Part shown: piece after piece, positions 13,850 to 41,955 of the stretch
Numbering within the stretch: the stretch's first letter is position 1
How the letters are laid out: every line of letters starts with the position of its first letter
Source of the DNA: Macquaria australasica
Taxonomy: Eukaryota > Chordata > Actinopteri > Centrarchiformes > Percichthyidae
Direction: 5' to 3'
Assembly: GCA_005408345.1 (NCBI GenBank)
Contig: SEMN01000328.1
Span: 442,001 to 506,000, forward strand
DNA: 64,000 nt
The notes under the pieces: model-generated
Databases searched by the model: none
What the model was told of the DNA's origin: nothing
Seen by the model: only the letters and a program-made list of their open reading frames with translations
Position numbers and translations under genes: made by a program

Positions 13850-14427
13850 GTAATTGGCGATGGTGGGTTTGTTTACCATATTTGGCAAGATTGTGACACA
13901 GCGCGCCTGGGAATTGGACGAGAGCGGCCGTCATTCACAAAAGTCTGCCTTCTGGAGCTTTACAAACAAAGCGCGTGCTCACGGGAGTTGTAGTCCAAAA
14001 CAAACCCTTTCTGAAATCACTCGAGTGGGGATTTGCCTCCTCTGCGGTGATTTCAGCGCCACACGTGTGCCGCAATTTAACACGCACTTACTGTGGTGAA
14101 CTATTTTCGTTTAACGTATCTATAAGCATCAAAATAAACCCGCATCACACGGCTAAAGACACGCCGATCCGAGACCCTCCGCTCGCAGCATACAAATCCC
14201 ACCGGCGACGCTCTCGTTTGATTGGCCGCGTCCTCCTGTCAATCACGCAACGTTCCGCCCACCACCGCTCCTACAGTAAATATTTGTGTTCGCTCAACCG
14301 GCTGTAATGGTGGACGACTGAGGCAGCGGAACGGAATACAACCAGAGTGAAGAAAGAGAGGATACAACGGTCGAAAGTCTGTTTCAGAGCCAGTCGCCGC
14401 GAGCAGGACACGGGGCTTTCGTCGAAA
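13850..14427 (+). promoter_or_regulatory. ubald1: CpG-rich promoter and 5'UTR of ubald1
   Basis: CpG frequency rises sharply against the surrounding DNA. The stretch holds a CCAAT box in inverted form (GATTGGCCGCG, about 14220), GGGAGTTGTAGT at 13983-13994, which matches the reverse complement of the ZNF143/Staf motif, and no clear TATA box. This is the profile of a housekeeping CpG-island promoter. The exact start site is not visible. Confidence 0.6.
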
Positions 14428-30533
<16,106 letters not shown>

Positions 30534-32630
30534 AGGGCGGCACGGGACTGAAAAGCCCCCCTTCCACCCTGAGGATGGAGGGAAACGGGGGTGGGGGATG
30601 AATGCGGAGGGTGGGAGGTGATAATGGGTAGAAATGAGTTTTGGTCTTTTTCCCCAAAAGACGGATGGATATGGAAAGAGACGGAAACTACGCAAACCAA
30701 GAAAAACTCAACGTGGACAATTTAAGAAGAGGAGAAAACCAATGCAAATATCAATATAAAAATAATTTTAAAAAAGATACGCACACACATAGTAATAAGA
30801 GAGCAACTGAAATCTTTGTTAGTTTTTCCTAAGTAAATGCATAGATAAGAGAAATATTATTGAACTAAAAAAAAAAAACAGAAATTTTAAAAAAATTGTC
30901 ACGCCCAAGGATTCTATGTGATGTTCAAGGACATTCAAGGCAGCAAACTTAATTGTCAGTTATTTGTTTTAGTATTTTTTTTTTTCTTCCATCGTTTCAG
31001 CCAGTGTTTTTTTTTTTTTGCCACTGGTGTTCTGTGTTTCTGCAACTGTCTGTGTGTGCTGCATGAGGAGAGAGGAACTTGCAATGCAGTGTTTGAGACT
31101 GACTCAAAAATCAACACGCACTTGAGTGTGTGTGTGTACGCATGTGAGCGGCTGGTCAGTTTGTAATCAAAAATGTATACACACATATATATATTCACAC
31201 ACACACACACACACACACAAATACACACACACAAATACACACACATTAGTGTTTAGAGGAAACACCTCCATATTGTCATCCCCATCGTCAAAGGTGGGAC
31301 TTTTCTTACCTCACCTGGTGGTCACCTGACTTCTTTCAGCCAATCAGGGATTCTTCTTAAACCAACTGTTGCCGGCGCCGCCGCAGGACATGTTTTTAAA
31401 GGTTTTTTCTTAAAGGCAGCAGCCACTCTGGTTTATGCCAACCGATCCTTGCTGCAAAGGCTTTTCCTGACAGTTTTAAACCTGGACTCCGACTACAACT
31501 GTCCACTGTATACTTTTTCTGGAGATTTGGGTTATTACAAGAAAAATGAGAAATCATGGTTTAATATAATATCGTTTATAATGCTAATTGTTCTGTTTTT
31601 GTTGAAAGGTTAAGGGAGGTGGCTTTGAAAATGGGTGGGACTTCAGGTTGATCTTTTTGTTTCTTTGGAAAGAGTGAATCAAACGCAGCTAAAATGGCTA
31701 CAGATTTTTTTTTTTTTTTAAACACGACTACTCCATCTTTGTAAACAGAATTGCCACTTTGCTTGATGTGTTCATAACGTGTAACGTCTTTTGTAGCAAA
31801 CATACATGAGGTCGAGACATGTTTATGGGGGTGGGTGGAGTTAAGGGTGAGGGTGGGGTGGTGGGTCTCATTCCCAAAGCTAATAGAAATGCAATAAATG
31901 AGCGTTTCTCTACAAAGCTAGAATCAAATCAGCAGTGTCTCACTGTAGAGGCAACATTGGACAAAATGTCTGGTTAGATATGAGAAACAAAGAGAAGAAA
32001 ATGGGTGTGGGGCAGCTTCGGGAAGCCCACCACAGGCTATATGGGGACACTACAGACTACTTTCAGATATACAGTGTGTGTATATATATATATATATATA
32101 TCCTCAGATACTGTACTACAGAGGGTTTTTTACAACGTTTAGGTCTCTAGTTTCGACCGGTCCCTGGTCCATTGATACTGCTGAGGGACAGTACAGAGAT
32201 TACCCTGATATACGGCAATATTAAATGCAGGGTCTGCCCCTTTTTTAGTTTCTCCTGTTTGGATTATTTTTTTCATTTGACACAAGAAGAGAGAGTAAGA
32301 AGAGATATTTTGAATAGCTGAGGGTCTTTTTTAAAAAAGATAAAAAAAGATGTTTGGGAAAATTATGGATATAATAATGAATAAATAAGCAACTTCCTTT
32401 TTATTATTTAGACTAAACTAATGTTTGAGTTCATCCTTTTTTCCATGCTTCATACTTTATTTGGTTAAATCAGAGCGTTTCTGGGTGGGCCTGTTCCTAA
32501 ATGGTTTCTCATGTATGTTTCCCCACTTGTATGACTGTATGAGACCATTCCCACAATATTTGTGGACTACCTGATAATTAACTTATCATTTTTGTGAACC
32601 TAAATAAATATTGTATGTCAACCTAATTGG
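30534..32630 (+). other. ubald1: Probable ubald1 3'UTR
   Basis: A/T-rich sequence with long T and A runs follows the stop. Candidate AATAAA signals lie at 31893-31898 and 32603-32608, the latter followed by GT-rich sequence. I favour the distal one because the stretch between is mostly free of dispersed repeats apart from a CA tract at 31195-31240 and a short TA tract near 32080. No other ORF of substance is present. Confidence 0.45.
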
Positions 32631-32882
32631 CATGGTTTACTGCAGTGTGTGAATATTGGCTCTACAGTTGATTGAATAAGGTGTTTTTCAAAGGAAGGGG
32701 CCTCCTGATCAAGACGTATAGTTATATATATAGTATGTGTGTGAACTAGAGACACCAGAGCAGTGTGTTAAATAATGACAGTGGGAAGATGGATGCATCA
32801 TAATCTCACGCTTGGCTACCTCTCAGCCAGGCGGCTTTAATACAGTCACCCAGCCAGACTACAAAGTCACAAACCCCTCTGT

Positions 32883-32887
<5 letters not shown>

Positions 32888-32949
<62 letters not shown>
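32888..32949. repeat. CT microsatellite, about 31 units
   Basis: A pure CT tract about 250 bp beyond the inferred ubald1 3' end. Open frames over it are Arg-Glu repeats and are not genes. Confidence 0.95.
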
Positions 32950-32951
<2 letters not shown>

Positions 32952-34200
32952 CCCGAGTGTTTGAGAACTTGGAAATCTGTCTGATGTTTTGGAGCGAGAA
33001 GGGCCGGAGATGAAAGCCAAAATGGAGGAGAAGAGAGAAAAAAGCTTTTGAAAGAGGGAGTTCAGCTCTGCGGCCACCGCTATCTTCGCCTCCCTGAATC
33101 CACGGCTCTTTAGATGTAAACACAAACACCAGCTGTCCGCACGCACGCAATCGCCATACATAAACACCCACACACACCCACACACCCACCACACATGCCA
33201 GTGGTGTGGTGGTGCTGGTGGTGGTGGTAAAGGAGGGGTCACAGAGTTCTCGATGTCCTCAGCTCACCTCCTGTCTGCTTCTTCCTCTGCAGGAAATAAA
33301 AGAGATTCCCTCTGCTGATTGTGTGTGCCACTTTGCCAATCCCCGAGCTGCTGTGAGTCAGCGAGGCCTACAACTTGGCATCAGGTACTGCAGTGCATTT
33401 GAGCATGTGGGAACAGGAATAGCAATAAACACACAGGGTTTGTCCAAGAGCAGCACAACATGGCCCCGTATGATATGCAGTCTCGAGGCCACCATTGCTT
33501 GAGTCCATCATAAACTTGACAAGCTGAGTGATTCACTCTTTACTTCAGTGACGTCTTCAGCTCAGTTTTCCCACAAAACATTTCTTTGTACCGTTATTGC
33601 TGTCAGTGTATAATTGCTAGCGCTAAGTACCCAGTTCTTCTATTTACTCCAAACAAACTGCTGATGTAAACATAAATCACAGTCTGACCTCAACACTTTG
33701 CTGGGAAGAGCTACCACATGAAACACAAATTGTCGTTATGTTTGTATACTGTTGTAGAGTGATGCTGCTCTGTTCAGTTTATCTATCCACACAAAACCAG
33801 GACATTATTTTCTGGGTCACTGGATGGTGTGGACACAGCACAGCGTCACAGATGGCACACCATCAGTACACCTGTCTCGCTTCATGTGTAAACATCACGA
33901 TATTAGCTGGGTACTGTAGGGCACTTGGGATTTACCACTGGCAAATTTGTTTGACCTTAATTTTCATGTTAACTGTACTTTCTGTAAACAAAGCAGATTT
34001 CCAGCCTCTTTTGGCCTCTACAGACTCTAAAGACTGCTAGCAAGCAAACATGGATGTGAACAATGCACGATTTAAAGTATTTTAAAGGATAAACATAAAT
34101 GTAAACTGACCTTATTTTTGTCCACAGGGCACAATTTACTTTTAAAAATTACAGTACAGCTTCATAATCTAATACCTTCTTGATACACACTGGCTTTTAC

Positions 34201-35373
34201 CATAGACTGTATATAAAGATGGACGACGTGACAGCTCCCCAAAAGTGACGCCAAAACATCTCGATCTGCAATATAGGTCACAAACCCCACCGAACTGCAA
34301 AATCAGAGTACACGTCAAATAAAAGTCACCCAAAGATGGTTTCTGTCATTTTAGGTAGTTATCACGCTGATGTATGTTCAAGTGTTCATTTTTCTGATAA
34401 GTTTGGTTTTAATTAGTTATTTTATGCTATAAAAAGGGGGTGACACGTCGTGATTGACAACTGTTATTTGATAGGCCTATTTCACAATATGGCGACGGAT
34501 ACCGGAAGTGGGGAAACGCGACTTCCGGTCGGTGCTCAACGCTCTGCTATGATCACTAAGTCACTGCTATTAAGGATTATGAACAGCGTGTTTTCTCCCG
34601 GTCTCTCCTTTCTCTGCCAAAAATCAGAATTACCTCAGAGTAACGTTAGAACATTCACTTTACTAACAGCATAACTGCTAGCACATGCTAGACGCTGCTT
34701 TATATTGCAAATATTAGGTTGTCAAGTTTGTGTAACATTATCTTAGATAACAAATCTACAGTGTTAACATTTCAGTTGTCATCGACTCTCGGTGACTACT
34801 GTATTTATCCAGTTCATTAGCAACATTCTACACTTGGGCGGAGTAGGACGGCAGTCGTAGTCTTGTTCCTGCACCAGCTCTGCCGCATCAGCGCACTCAA
34901 TTTCATCACGCGCAGTTTCGTCCACATCACATCCACTTTTTTTGATCGTTTGTGTCTGGCATGGTTGATTAGTTGACTAGTTGTTCCACAGAAATCTGGA
35001 AGGGTCAGCCTGCGGTTTCAAATATTTGCTACCAGACTCTAGGTGGGCAAGGACCTCATCCTCCTTGAAGTGCAAGGCACACTGCCTCTCCTCATGGTAA
35101 ATCCTGCTCCCTCGTCTCTTCTTATGGACAAAATCCATCTCCTTTTTAAATGTTCGTCGGTTGGAAATCTGTGAACCTACGAATACTGCTGTTTGTTTAG
35201 AGTTAGAACAATAAGGTACGCTGCGTGCCTGGCTGCTCTTGGACAAACTCCGGTTTGCGATATTGTGAAATAGGCCTATCGTGGCGGGCGGGTGTATGGG
35301 CGGGAGCTCGATAACTTTTTGTACAGTGGGAGCAAGTGGAGACCGCATCGTCCGTCTTTATACACAGTCTATG
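34201..35373. mobile_element. Non-autonomous DNA transposon with 8-bp target duplication and THAP-like relic
   Basis: The element starts CATAGACTGTATATAAAG and ends with its imperfect inverted copy (reverse complement CATAGACTGTGTATAAAG); the terminal repeats extend over about 31 bp. It is flanked on both sides by GCTTTTAC (34193-34200 and 35374-35381), an 8-bp target-site duplication. A second inverted pair inside, GATAGGCCTATTTCACAATA at 34470 and its complement at 35260-35280, makes the ends partly palindromic. An 8-bp duplication is typical of the hAT and P superfamilies. The minus-strand THAP-like frame inside favours a P-type relationship, but this is inference. Confidence 0.75.
34977..35348 (-). 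pseudogene. Degenerate THAP-like DNA-binding domain ORF inside the transposon
   Basis: A 123-residue open frame whose second half resembles the end of a THAP zinc finger: RQCALHFKEDEV supplies the C-x2-H pair and is followed by LKPQADPSRF, similar to the LKPxAVPSxF signature. Upstream, VPYCSNSK resembles the first zinc knuckle (VPGCSN), but the first cysteine of the pair is missing and the frame has no catalytic domain. THAP domains are the DNA-binding part of P-element-type transposases. It begins inside the terminal repeat region. I regard it as a non-functional relic. Confidence 0.5.
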
Positions 35374-37803
35374 GCTTTTACCAAGAGCTATCATTGGCTC
35401 TTTTTTTCAATGTTCAAGTTAAGCACAAAGAAAACAAAAGAGGCTCCTGTGGCTCATGAGCTAAAGTATGTTGCTGGTGAATGCTAACAAAAGAACAACG
35501 GTTTTATCTTTGTTTAAATGCTCAAATCGTTAGCTTAAAAAGGGCCACTGGAAAAACAGATGTAGATGCCATTAGAGCCTGCAAATCTAAATGAGTGGTC
35601 CTGTTTGTACCTACAAATCATTTTTATTGATTAAAAAACTAGTCTTGCAAGTAGATATCACCGGCTTGAGGCAAAACAAGGCCAGTTAGAGGCCAGCGCT
35701 GTAGAAACGGACAGGGTGCTTGTAAGGTATTCAGGCAGGGGGAAGACAGAGGACACTGCGCACTGTGTGGACGTGGGCAGGGGAGCAGAACGGACAGAGT
35801 GACATTGGGTGCGTTTGTAACCTAGCACCTCACCTTCCCCTGTTCTCTCTACAGGTGGAGGCTCCAGCTCGGCACCGGAACAAGCTGCAGCTAGCAGCGG
35901 GAAGTGGGAGAAAGGTGACACACACACACACACATACACATGCACATGCATACTGTACATACATACACAAAGCATCTGGCAAACGTTATGTGGGAAGAGA
36001 GAGTGAGAGTATGAGTCAGACTGAGAAAAAGTTAAGTGAGGAAGGAAACAATAGCAATACATAATGACAGAGTGTGCAGTAAAAAGTCAGCCAAATGAAG
36101 GTTTCATACCCTGGAAAAAAGTTACCTGAAATTCATCAGCCAATGTTTCAAAGGTGATTTTGTCTTCTAAAAGGTATCTAAAATCTAAAGAATACTGAGA
36201 ATAAAGAGATTTTAAAAACCTGGCTTTTACTTGCCAGGCGAAGCGGTGTTGGACGTAACTTGGGAGACAAGAACAAATAAGGAAGCCCCAAGATTCATTC
36301 ATTCGATGCATCGTGTCCGGTCGGCAGCAGTCAAAGTTCAGAGCTGGTACAAATGACTTGGAAAATGAGCAGCTGTGTGTCTTGATGATGCCACATCAAT
36401 CACTCAGCCCGTCTCAAGCTGTGTGTTCTCTGTTCTTGGATTCTTCTTGTTTGTTCTCTCTGAGACAAATAGAAGATGTTATCGACTGAGGCATTATTGG
36501 ATTTGAAAGTCACCTTTAAACTGTTACAACTGACCGCTAATGTGATCTAACATGACACCGAAAATGAAGTACAATTGTCATTATAATTTGTTTAACCAGT
36601 GGCAGACAAATTTTTTTGGCTTGAAATTCTCAAACTTGGTGTGCTTGGTTTGACTGCAATGTAAGTGGATCAAAATAATATGTACAATCTAGCATAATGC
36701 TTAAAGATGCTACATGTAGCATTACTGAGATATTGCAATAAAGTTAGCCATGATGTGTCATGAACAAATAACTCTGTGGTTAAGATGATTAAAGTCCATA
36801 TATTTATAGCTGTAGTTTTGTTAGTGTTTGTGTTTTAAATTAAAGACATTTCCCCTCCAAGTTTTACTATTATGTGTTGTAGATACTTTTTTTTAAAACT
36901 TAGAATATCCACAGAAAACCTCAGTATCATTTTTCATTTCAACTTTTAGGAATGACCACTGAAAGAAACCCTCCATCAGAAAACATTGTCTGGCTGAGGC
37001 TAATGGAGCAGGAACTAGCTTTAAAAGGGGTCAGGACTTTTGGATTGCTATTCCTCCCCCTTTCTCTCTTTGGACTCGTCTCACATGCTTTTGTTTTCTT
37101 TCACTCAAGAAGAAAAACTTGAAAAAGATTTCTACACATTCCACCATCTACCACTGCGAAAAGTTAATCAACATTTGCATACTAACAATAAATTAAATCA
37201 CTGCTTGTAATATGAAAGGTGTCACTCATAGCAATGAACCCACAGAGAATTATCACCCGACTTTGCAGTTTCCCTCAGCTCTGCAGGCTGTTTAATGTCT
37301 TTCAGCTCGTAGTTTTGGTTGAACGCCTTTTGGTTCTGGACTTATATTTGCAAGCTGACCAGAAACACAACAACAAATGAATGCTAAAGTTGCTCCATAT
37401 CTGCTGGATGTTTACATAGACAACAGTTTGCTAACGCATTTACCATATCAACTTTACAAGCTGATAAGATGTCAGTGCTGTGTTTACAGCTTGTTGCTTG
37501 ATCTGCCCTCGAGTGGCCAAATAATCAGTTAATGCAGATTTAAGCAGCAACTCACTGGAAGAACAGCACTCTTTGTATTTTGTTTTATTGTACAATTGTG
37601 CACATTTTCTGTGAAATCAGCTGCAGTGGCGCACAATGTAAAATAAGTCATTAGAGCCTGCCAGTTAGCTTGGGTGGATGATCTAGTTTGTTTGCAGTAA
37701 TTATATCAATGTCTCAGAATAATATGGCAGTGATTCACTGACATTAAACAGTGTCACAATTGCATCTTTGATATCTGTGGTTTCCTCCCGTGCTGGTGCC
37801 ACC

Positions 37804-37805
<2 letters not shown>

Positions 37806-37878
<73 letters not shown>
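37806..37878. repeat. Compound CT / GT microsatellite
   Basis: 18 CT units followed immediately by about 16 GT units with one interruption (TGTGTTTGTG). Confidence 0.95.
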
Positions 37879-37879
<1 letters not shown>

Positions 37880-38030
37880 ATGGCCGCAGTGAACCTGTGA
37901 CAATGGCTGTGTGCCATTTCAGCCACTCTGTGGCCGAGATCCTGAGTTGGACACAAAGCCGGCTTTATCTCTGCTCTCACTGTTGTATCAGTGCTGCCTG
38001 GCTGGACGCATTAGCACCGGACTTAGCAGC

Positions 38031-38034
<4 letters not shown>

Positions 38035-38068
<34 letters not shown>
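38035..38068. repeat. CA microsatellite
   Basis: About 17 CA units, 160 bp from the CT/GT tract at 37.8 kb. Confidence 0.9.
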
Positions 38069-38072
<4 letters not shown>

Positions 38073-38274
38073 CTAGTACTAAAACAATACGTTACACTTA
38101 GACTGGAAGCAGGGGAAGTTGTGTGTGCGTGTGCATACGTGAATGTGTGTGTGACCATAAAGAGACCACTGACCACTGGGGGAAGTGACAGAGACAGACA
38201 CATGCTGTTTCTGTTCCCATGTCATGTGGTGCTGTTAGGAAGAAAGTAATGTAAGTCACATGATGTATGGTCTT

Positions 38275-38279
<5 letters not shown>

Positions 38280-38331
<52 letters not shown>
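38280..38331. repeat. TA microsatellite, about 26 units
   Basis: Pure TA run following GTG words; the third repeat tract within 530 bp. Confidence 0.95.
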
Positions 38332-38333
<2 letters not shown>

Positions 38334-38774
38334 TGTTCTCACTTTCTGTCTCTCTCTAACTCTTTTACTCCTTCACAGAGAGACAGAGCGCTTGGAATGT
38401 GGAGAAAGAGGTTTTCAGAGGAGAAACGAGCCATAAAACACGTTTACAGGTGAATTAGCAGGTTGTTACACTGCAGGACATCACAGCCACAGACGTTCAT
38501 ACAGGAACATCGAATGTGGCTGTTAACCCTTTGTGCCACAGATAGTCTCTGCCATTCAGTATTTATACACAGTAAAGCCTCAAAGTTAATCATCAACTGT
38601 ACTGCTTGGTCATATTTTCATGCCCCTCCCCTACATTCAGTTTAACTTTTATGACCCAGTATGAGCTTATCGCTGTCTGCTTTAAATCAAACATGACTTT
38701 CTGTTACAATCCCGCTCTGCAGCTCTGCACTGTTGTCTTGACTGTGAGGCGGCTTTGTGGTGACAGCAGGGGTT

Positions 38775-38840
38775 CGATTAGATTAGATGAAACATTAATG
38801 ATCCCCGTGGGGAATCAGGCCATTGCAGCAAGCGAGCACC
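38775..38840 (+). repeat. Short LINE-like 3' fragment
   Basis: TTAGATGAAACATTAATGAT followed by CCCCGTGGGGAATCAGGCCA resembles a recurrent teleost retroelement tail. It is too short to classify firmly. Confidence 0.35.
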
Positions 38841-39189
38841 GACAGTATACATCAAAGAAAAATAGGATGCAAATAAGAAGAAAGCATAAGCAAACGTGCA
38901 GTTCACATTTCCAACACTTCGATATATAAATGTATGCATGACTATGTATAAATTAGCAGAGAGTATGAGCAGACGGTTATGAAAGAGTCAAATATGTTAA
39001 TAGTGAAAATGGTGACTTTAAAATGCCATTATATTACACAGCATGAGTTTGTAGTTAGTGAACCTAATGTTTAAAGGATACGTTCACATTTTTCAAGTCG
39101 GGGCTGTGGGGCTGAGGGCCACAGACAGGGCAGGGAAGTTAGAAAGTACTGAGAAATGGACTAAAACATTGTTGGTTTTGATCTTTTAA

Positions 39190-39720
39190 TGGGATTTGTT
39201 GTACAGTGAGAACAAGTCTACAGCCATGCTAGTGGTTCTGTGAGTCTGTACTTGAGCTAAATGCTAACGCGATGCTCACGATGGTGCTAACATCCTGATG
39301 GTTAGCAGGTCTAATGTTTACCATGTTCGCCTTCTTAGTTTAGCGTGGTGTGTAAGTGTAAGTGTTGGGCAAATTGAAATTTTGACCTGATGAAATGCTA
39401 AAAGATAACCAAAGTTTTCACAAATGATCCTGAACGTTTGTACCAAATGTCATGGTAGTCCATCCAATAGTTGTCGAGACATTTCACTAAAAAGCACAAA
39501 TGTCAACCTCCTGGGGGCGCTAGAGGAAAAGTCAGGGATCACCAAACTCAATAGGATTCATCATCTAGGAACCATGAATGTCTATTCAAAATTTTGTTGC
39601 AATGCATCTACCAGATGTTTAGATATTTCAATGTGACTGACCAACCGGCATTGCAATCAGAACAAAGCTGCTAGCATGTCTAAAACTATAGAATAATGCC
39701 AGCCTTATCCCTTACGACTG
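39190..39720 (-). repeat. Dispersed teleost repeat (copy 2, inverted relative to copy 1)
   Basis: The reverse complement of the block around 39452 reads GGATGGACTACCATGACATT followed by TGGTACAAACG, matching copy 1 at 4.3 kb. CTGATGGTTAGCAGGTCTAA and CTTCTTAGTTTAGC match its later part. The short ORF here is not a gene. Confidence 0.65.
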
Positions 39721-41180
39721 ACATTTACACTGGAAGAACAGAACCCTCTTGCTGTTTTATGCCACAAAGCACTTTGTAACCAAGTGGAAGACTCTCAGCA
39801 ATAGTCTTGTTTCTTTACGTTCATTGTAGATGTAGTGTACATCTCAAAATTGCCACGTCAGTGACCCACACGTTAAAAGGCTGCATCTGTCTTGTTTAAC
39901 AGTGTCTTCAGGTGATCATGTGAACGGAAGTGAGTGCAGATGTGTTGACAAGTCTATCCACCTGAGGAAAATTAGTCTGCGCTCCGCGGGGAAGGCACGC
40001 TGAGGTAACACACCGGGAAACTCTTGTGATTTGTCACCGTGATTTATCTTTGTTGTAATGCGTTCAAGGCATAACAATGAGGTGCCGTGCGGTTTTAATC
40101 TCTGAATTTTACTGCTGAGTGATGCGGCACGGAGATTGTAAGGGGAGCTTTATTACATAACCCTCTTGTTGCAACAGATGATTTAAAGCAGCAATATACG
40201 TGTGAACATAACTCGTGCGCAGATAGGCGTCTGCGGGGAATGTGATGTAGTGTCTCTGATGCAGAACTGGATCCATCCTCTCTCGCCTGTCGCTGCAGCT
40301 GCAGACAGCGTTTTTCATATTAGACCTGCATGCTGGCAGCGTGCCTGACATCCTCTCCCGTCCTGTTTTCCTCCTCCTCTTTTCACCTCCTCTCCCCCTG
40401 TCTTTATGTTTCTCTCCTCTCTCACTAACTTGTCCCCTTACACAAACACACCTCTCCCCTCCCTCTCCTTGCCTCTGATCAGCCTGAGTGGCGCAGTGAT
40501 CTCGCCTGTCTGCCCTGCCTGGCAAAAAAAGGACACAAAAAATAAATACAAACCTGTCCCAGTTTCATGACATCATTGCTGCCACTCATGTTCAGCCAAC
40601 ATGTTCGAGACCTTGAGTGGAACCAACTGCTGTGAGTGTGAGAGTGTGTGTGTATTCAAATTCTCCTCCTGTTAGTCAGTGTGAGAGTCCAGCTGCAAGC
40701 TGCTGCACAGGAAGTGGCTCTAACAATGGTTTTGTTCAGACAAGAGAACAGGAACATCCACACTCACTCACTCACACTGTCATACCACACTCGTGAGTAT
40801 CCGCAATGATGACAGTCATTACTGGCACCCTTAACTGTACCTGATCTTGAGCCTAAACAAAGTCATAACCCTAAAATAATTAACTACTTCAACGGAAACA
40901 ACAGTACATTTGTCCTCGTTAAGATAGTTAATGTGAGACAGAGAGTGAACAAATTAAATAACCAAGAAAACGTTAAAAAAAAAAAGAGACAAATTGAGCA
41001 CAAAAATAAAACTATAAAAAAAATGTAATAACACAACATGGAAAACAATTAGTAAAAGACAAAGATTAGACAGACATTGTAGTAAAAGTAGTATTTGATT
41101 TGATTATGATTTAAAATACATCCCTTACTGACAGGAGTTCTAGTTTGGTCCTCATAAGTATAGAAGCAGATGAACACACC

Positions 41181-41189
<9 letters not shown>

Positions 41190-41241
<52 letters not shown>
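41190..41241. repeat. CA microsatellite, about 26 units
   Basis: CA run preceded by CACC units. Confidence 0.95.
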
Positions 41242-41245
<4 letters not shown>

Positions 41246-41909
41246 GGACACACACTAATCCATGCATGACGCAACACTCTAAGCAACTGTATGTCATCAT
41301 CAGTGAGACGTCCTCTGGGAGGGAGTGACCCAGTGCAACACGCTGCCTGATGGACTCACTGGACAGCAGAGTGTGTTCAAATCATCGGCCTCTTCTACTA
41401 TACACTAACAGTACAGCTAGTAAACACAGACTGACCTATATCGCTGCAGTGAGGTATTACAGTATTGTTATGTTTAAAGATGAAGTCATTTGATAGACCA
41501 CCTCCGTGTATCAGTTATGCAACAGCCCACTGTTATGGCTGAGAATGCGTAAAGTGTTTCATTATGTTTCAGTGTTTCTAACATCAGTGTTGGGTCATTT
41601 ACTAATTATTAGAAACTTAGTTTCATTTTGATAAAAATTGTCCCTGTTTACAAGCTCATTACCACTGCTACTGCTTGAAAACATTGACATGCTAGTTCAT
41701 AAGCTAACACCTGCCTGTTAACATTGGTCCAAGTGTTTAACATTTACTCTGTTACAGTAACACTATTGTCCAGAGATACGTGAGAACCTTTTGTTGCTGA
41801 ATAATGAAGCTCATTAACCATCAATGACTGTGTGTATCCTCCACCGGGTGACTAATACCCTGACAGGTGGTACACACACATACTTTACTGTTATTTGATC
41901 TGTGTGCAT

Positions 41910-41910
<1 letters not shown>

Positions 41911-41954
<44 letters not shown>
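41911..41954. repeat. CA microsatellite, about 22 units
   Basis: Pure run in the intergenic interval. Confidence 0.95.

Positions 41955-41955
<1 letters not shown>

Noticed and set aside
14347..14427. Upstream in-frame ATG extending ubald1 by 27 residues
   Set aside because: The extension has no similarity to the family, whereas the ATG at 14428 gives the conserved MDELKHQ start.
32806..33242. Two Arg-Glu repeat frames
   Set aside because: They read through the CT microsatellite; the flanks show no conserved domain.
40109..40525. 138-residue minus-strand frame with Arg/Glu/Gly-rich start
   Set aside because: Comes from a CT-rich patch; no domain found.
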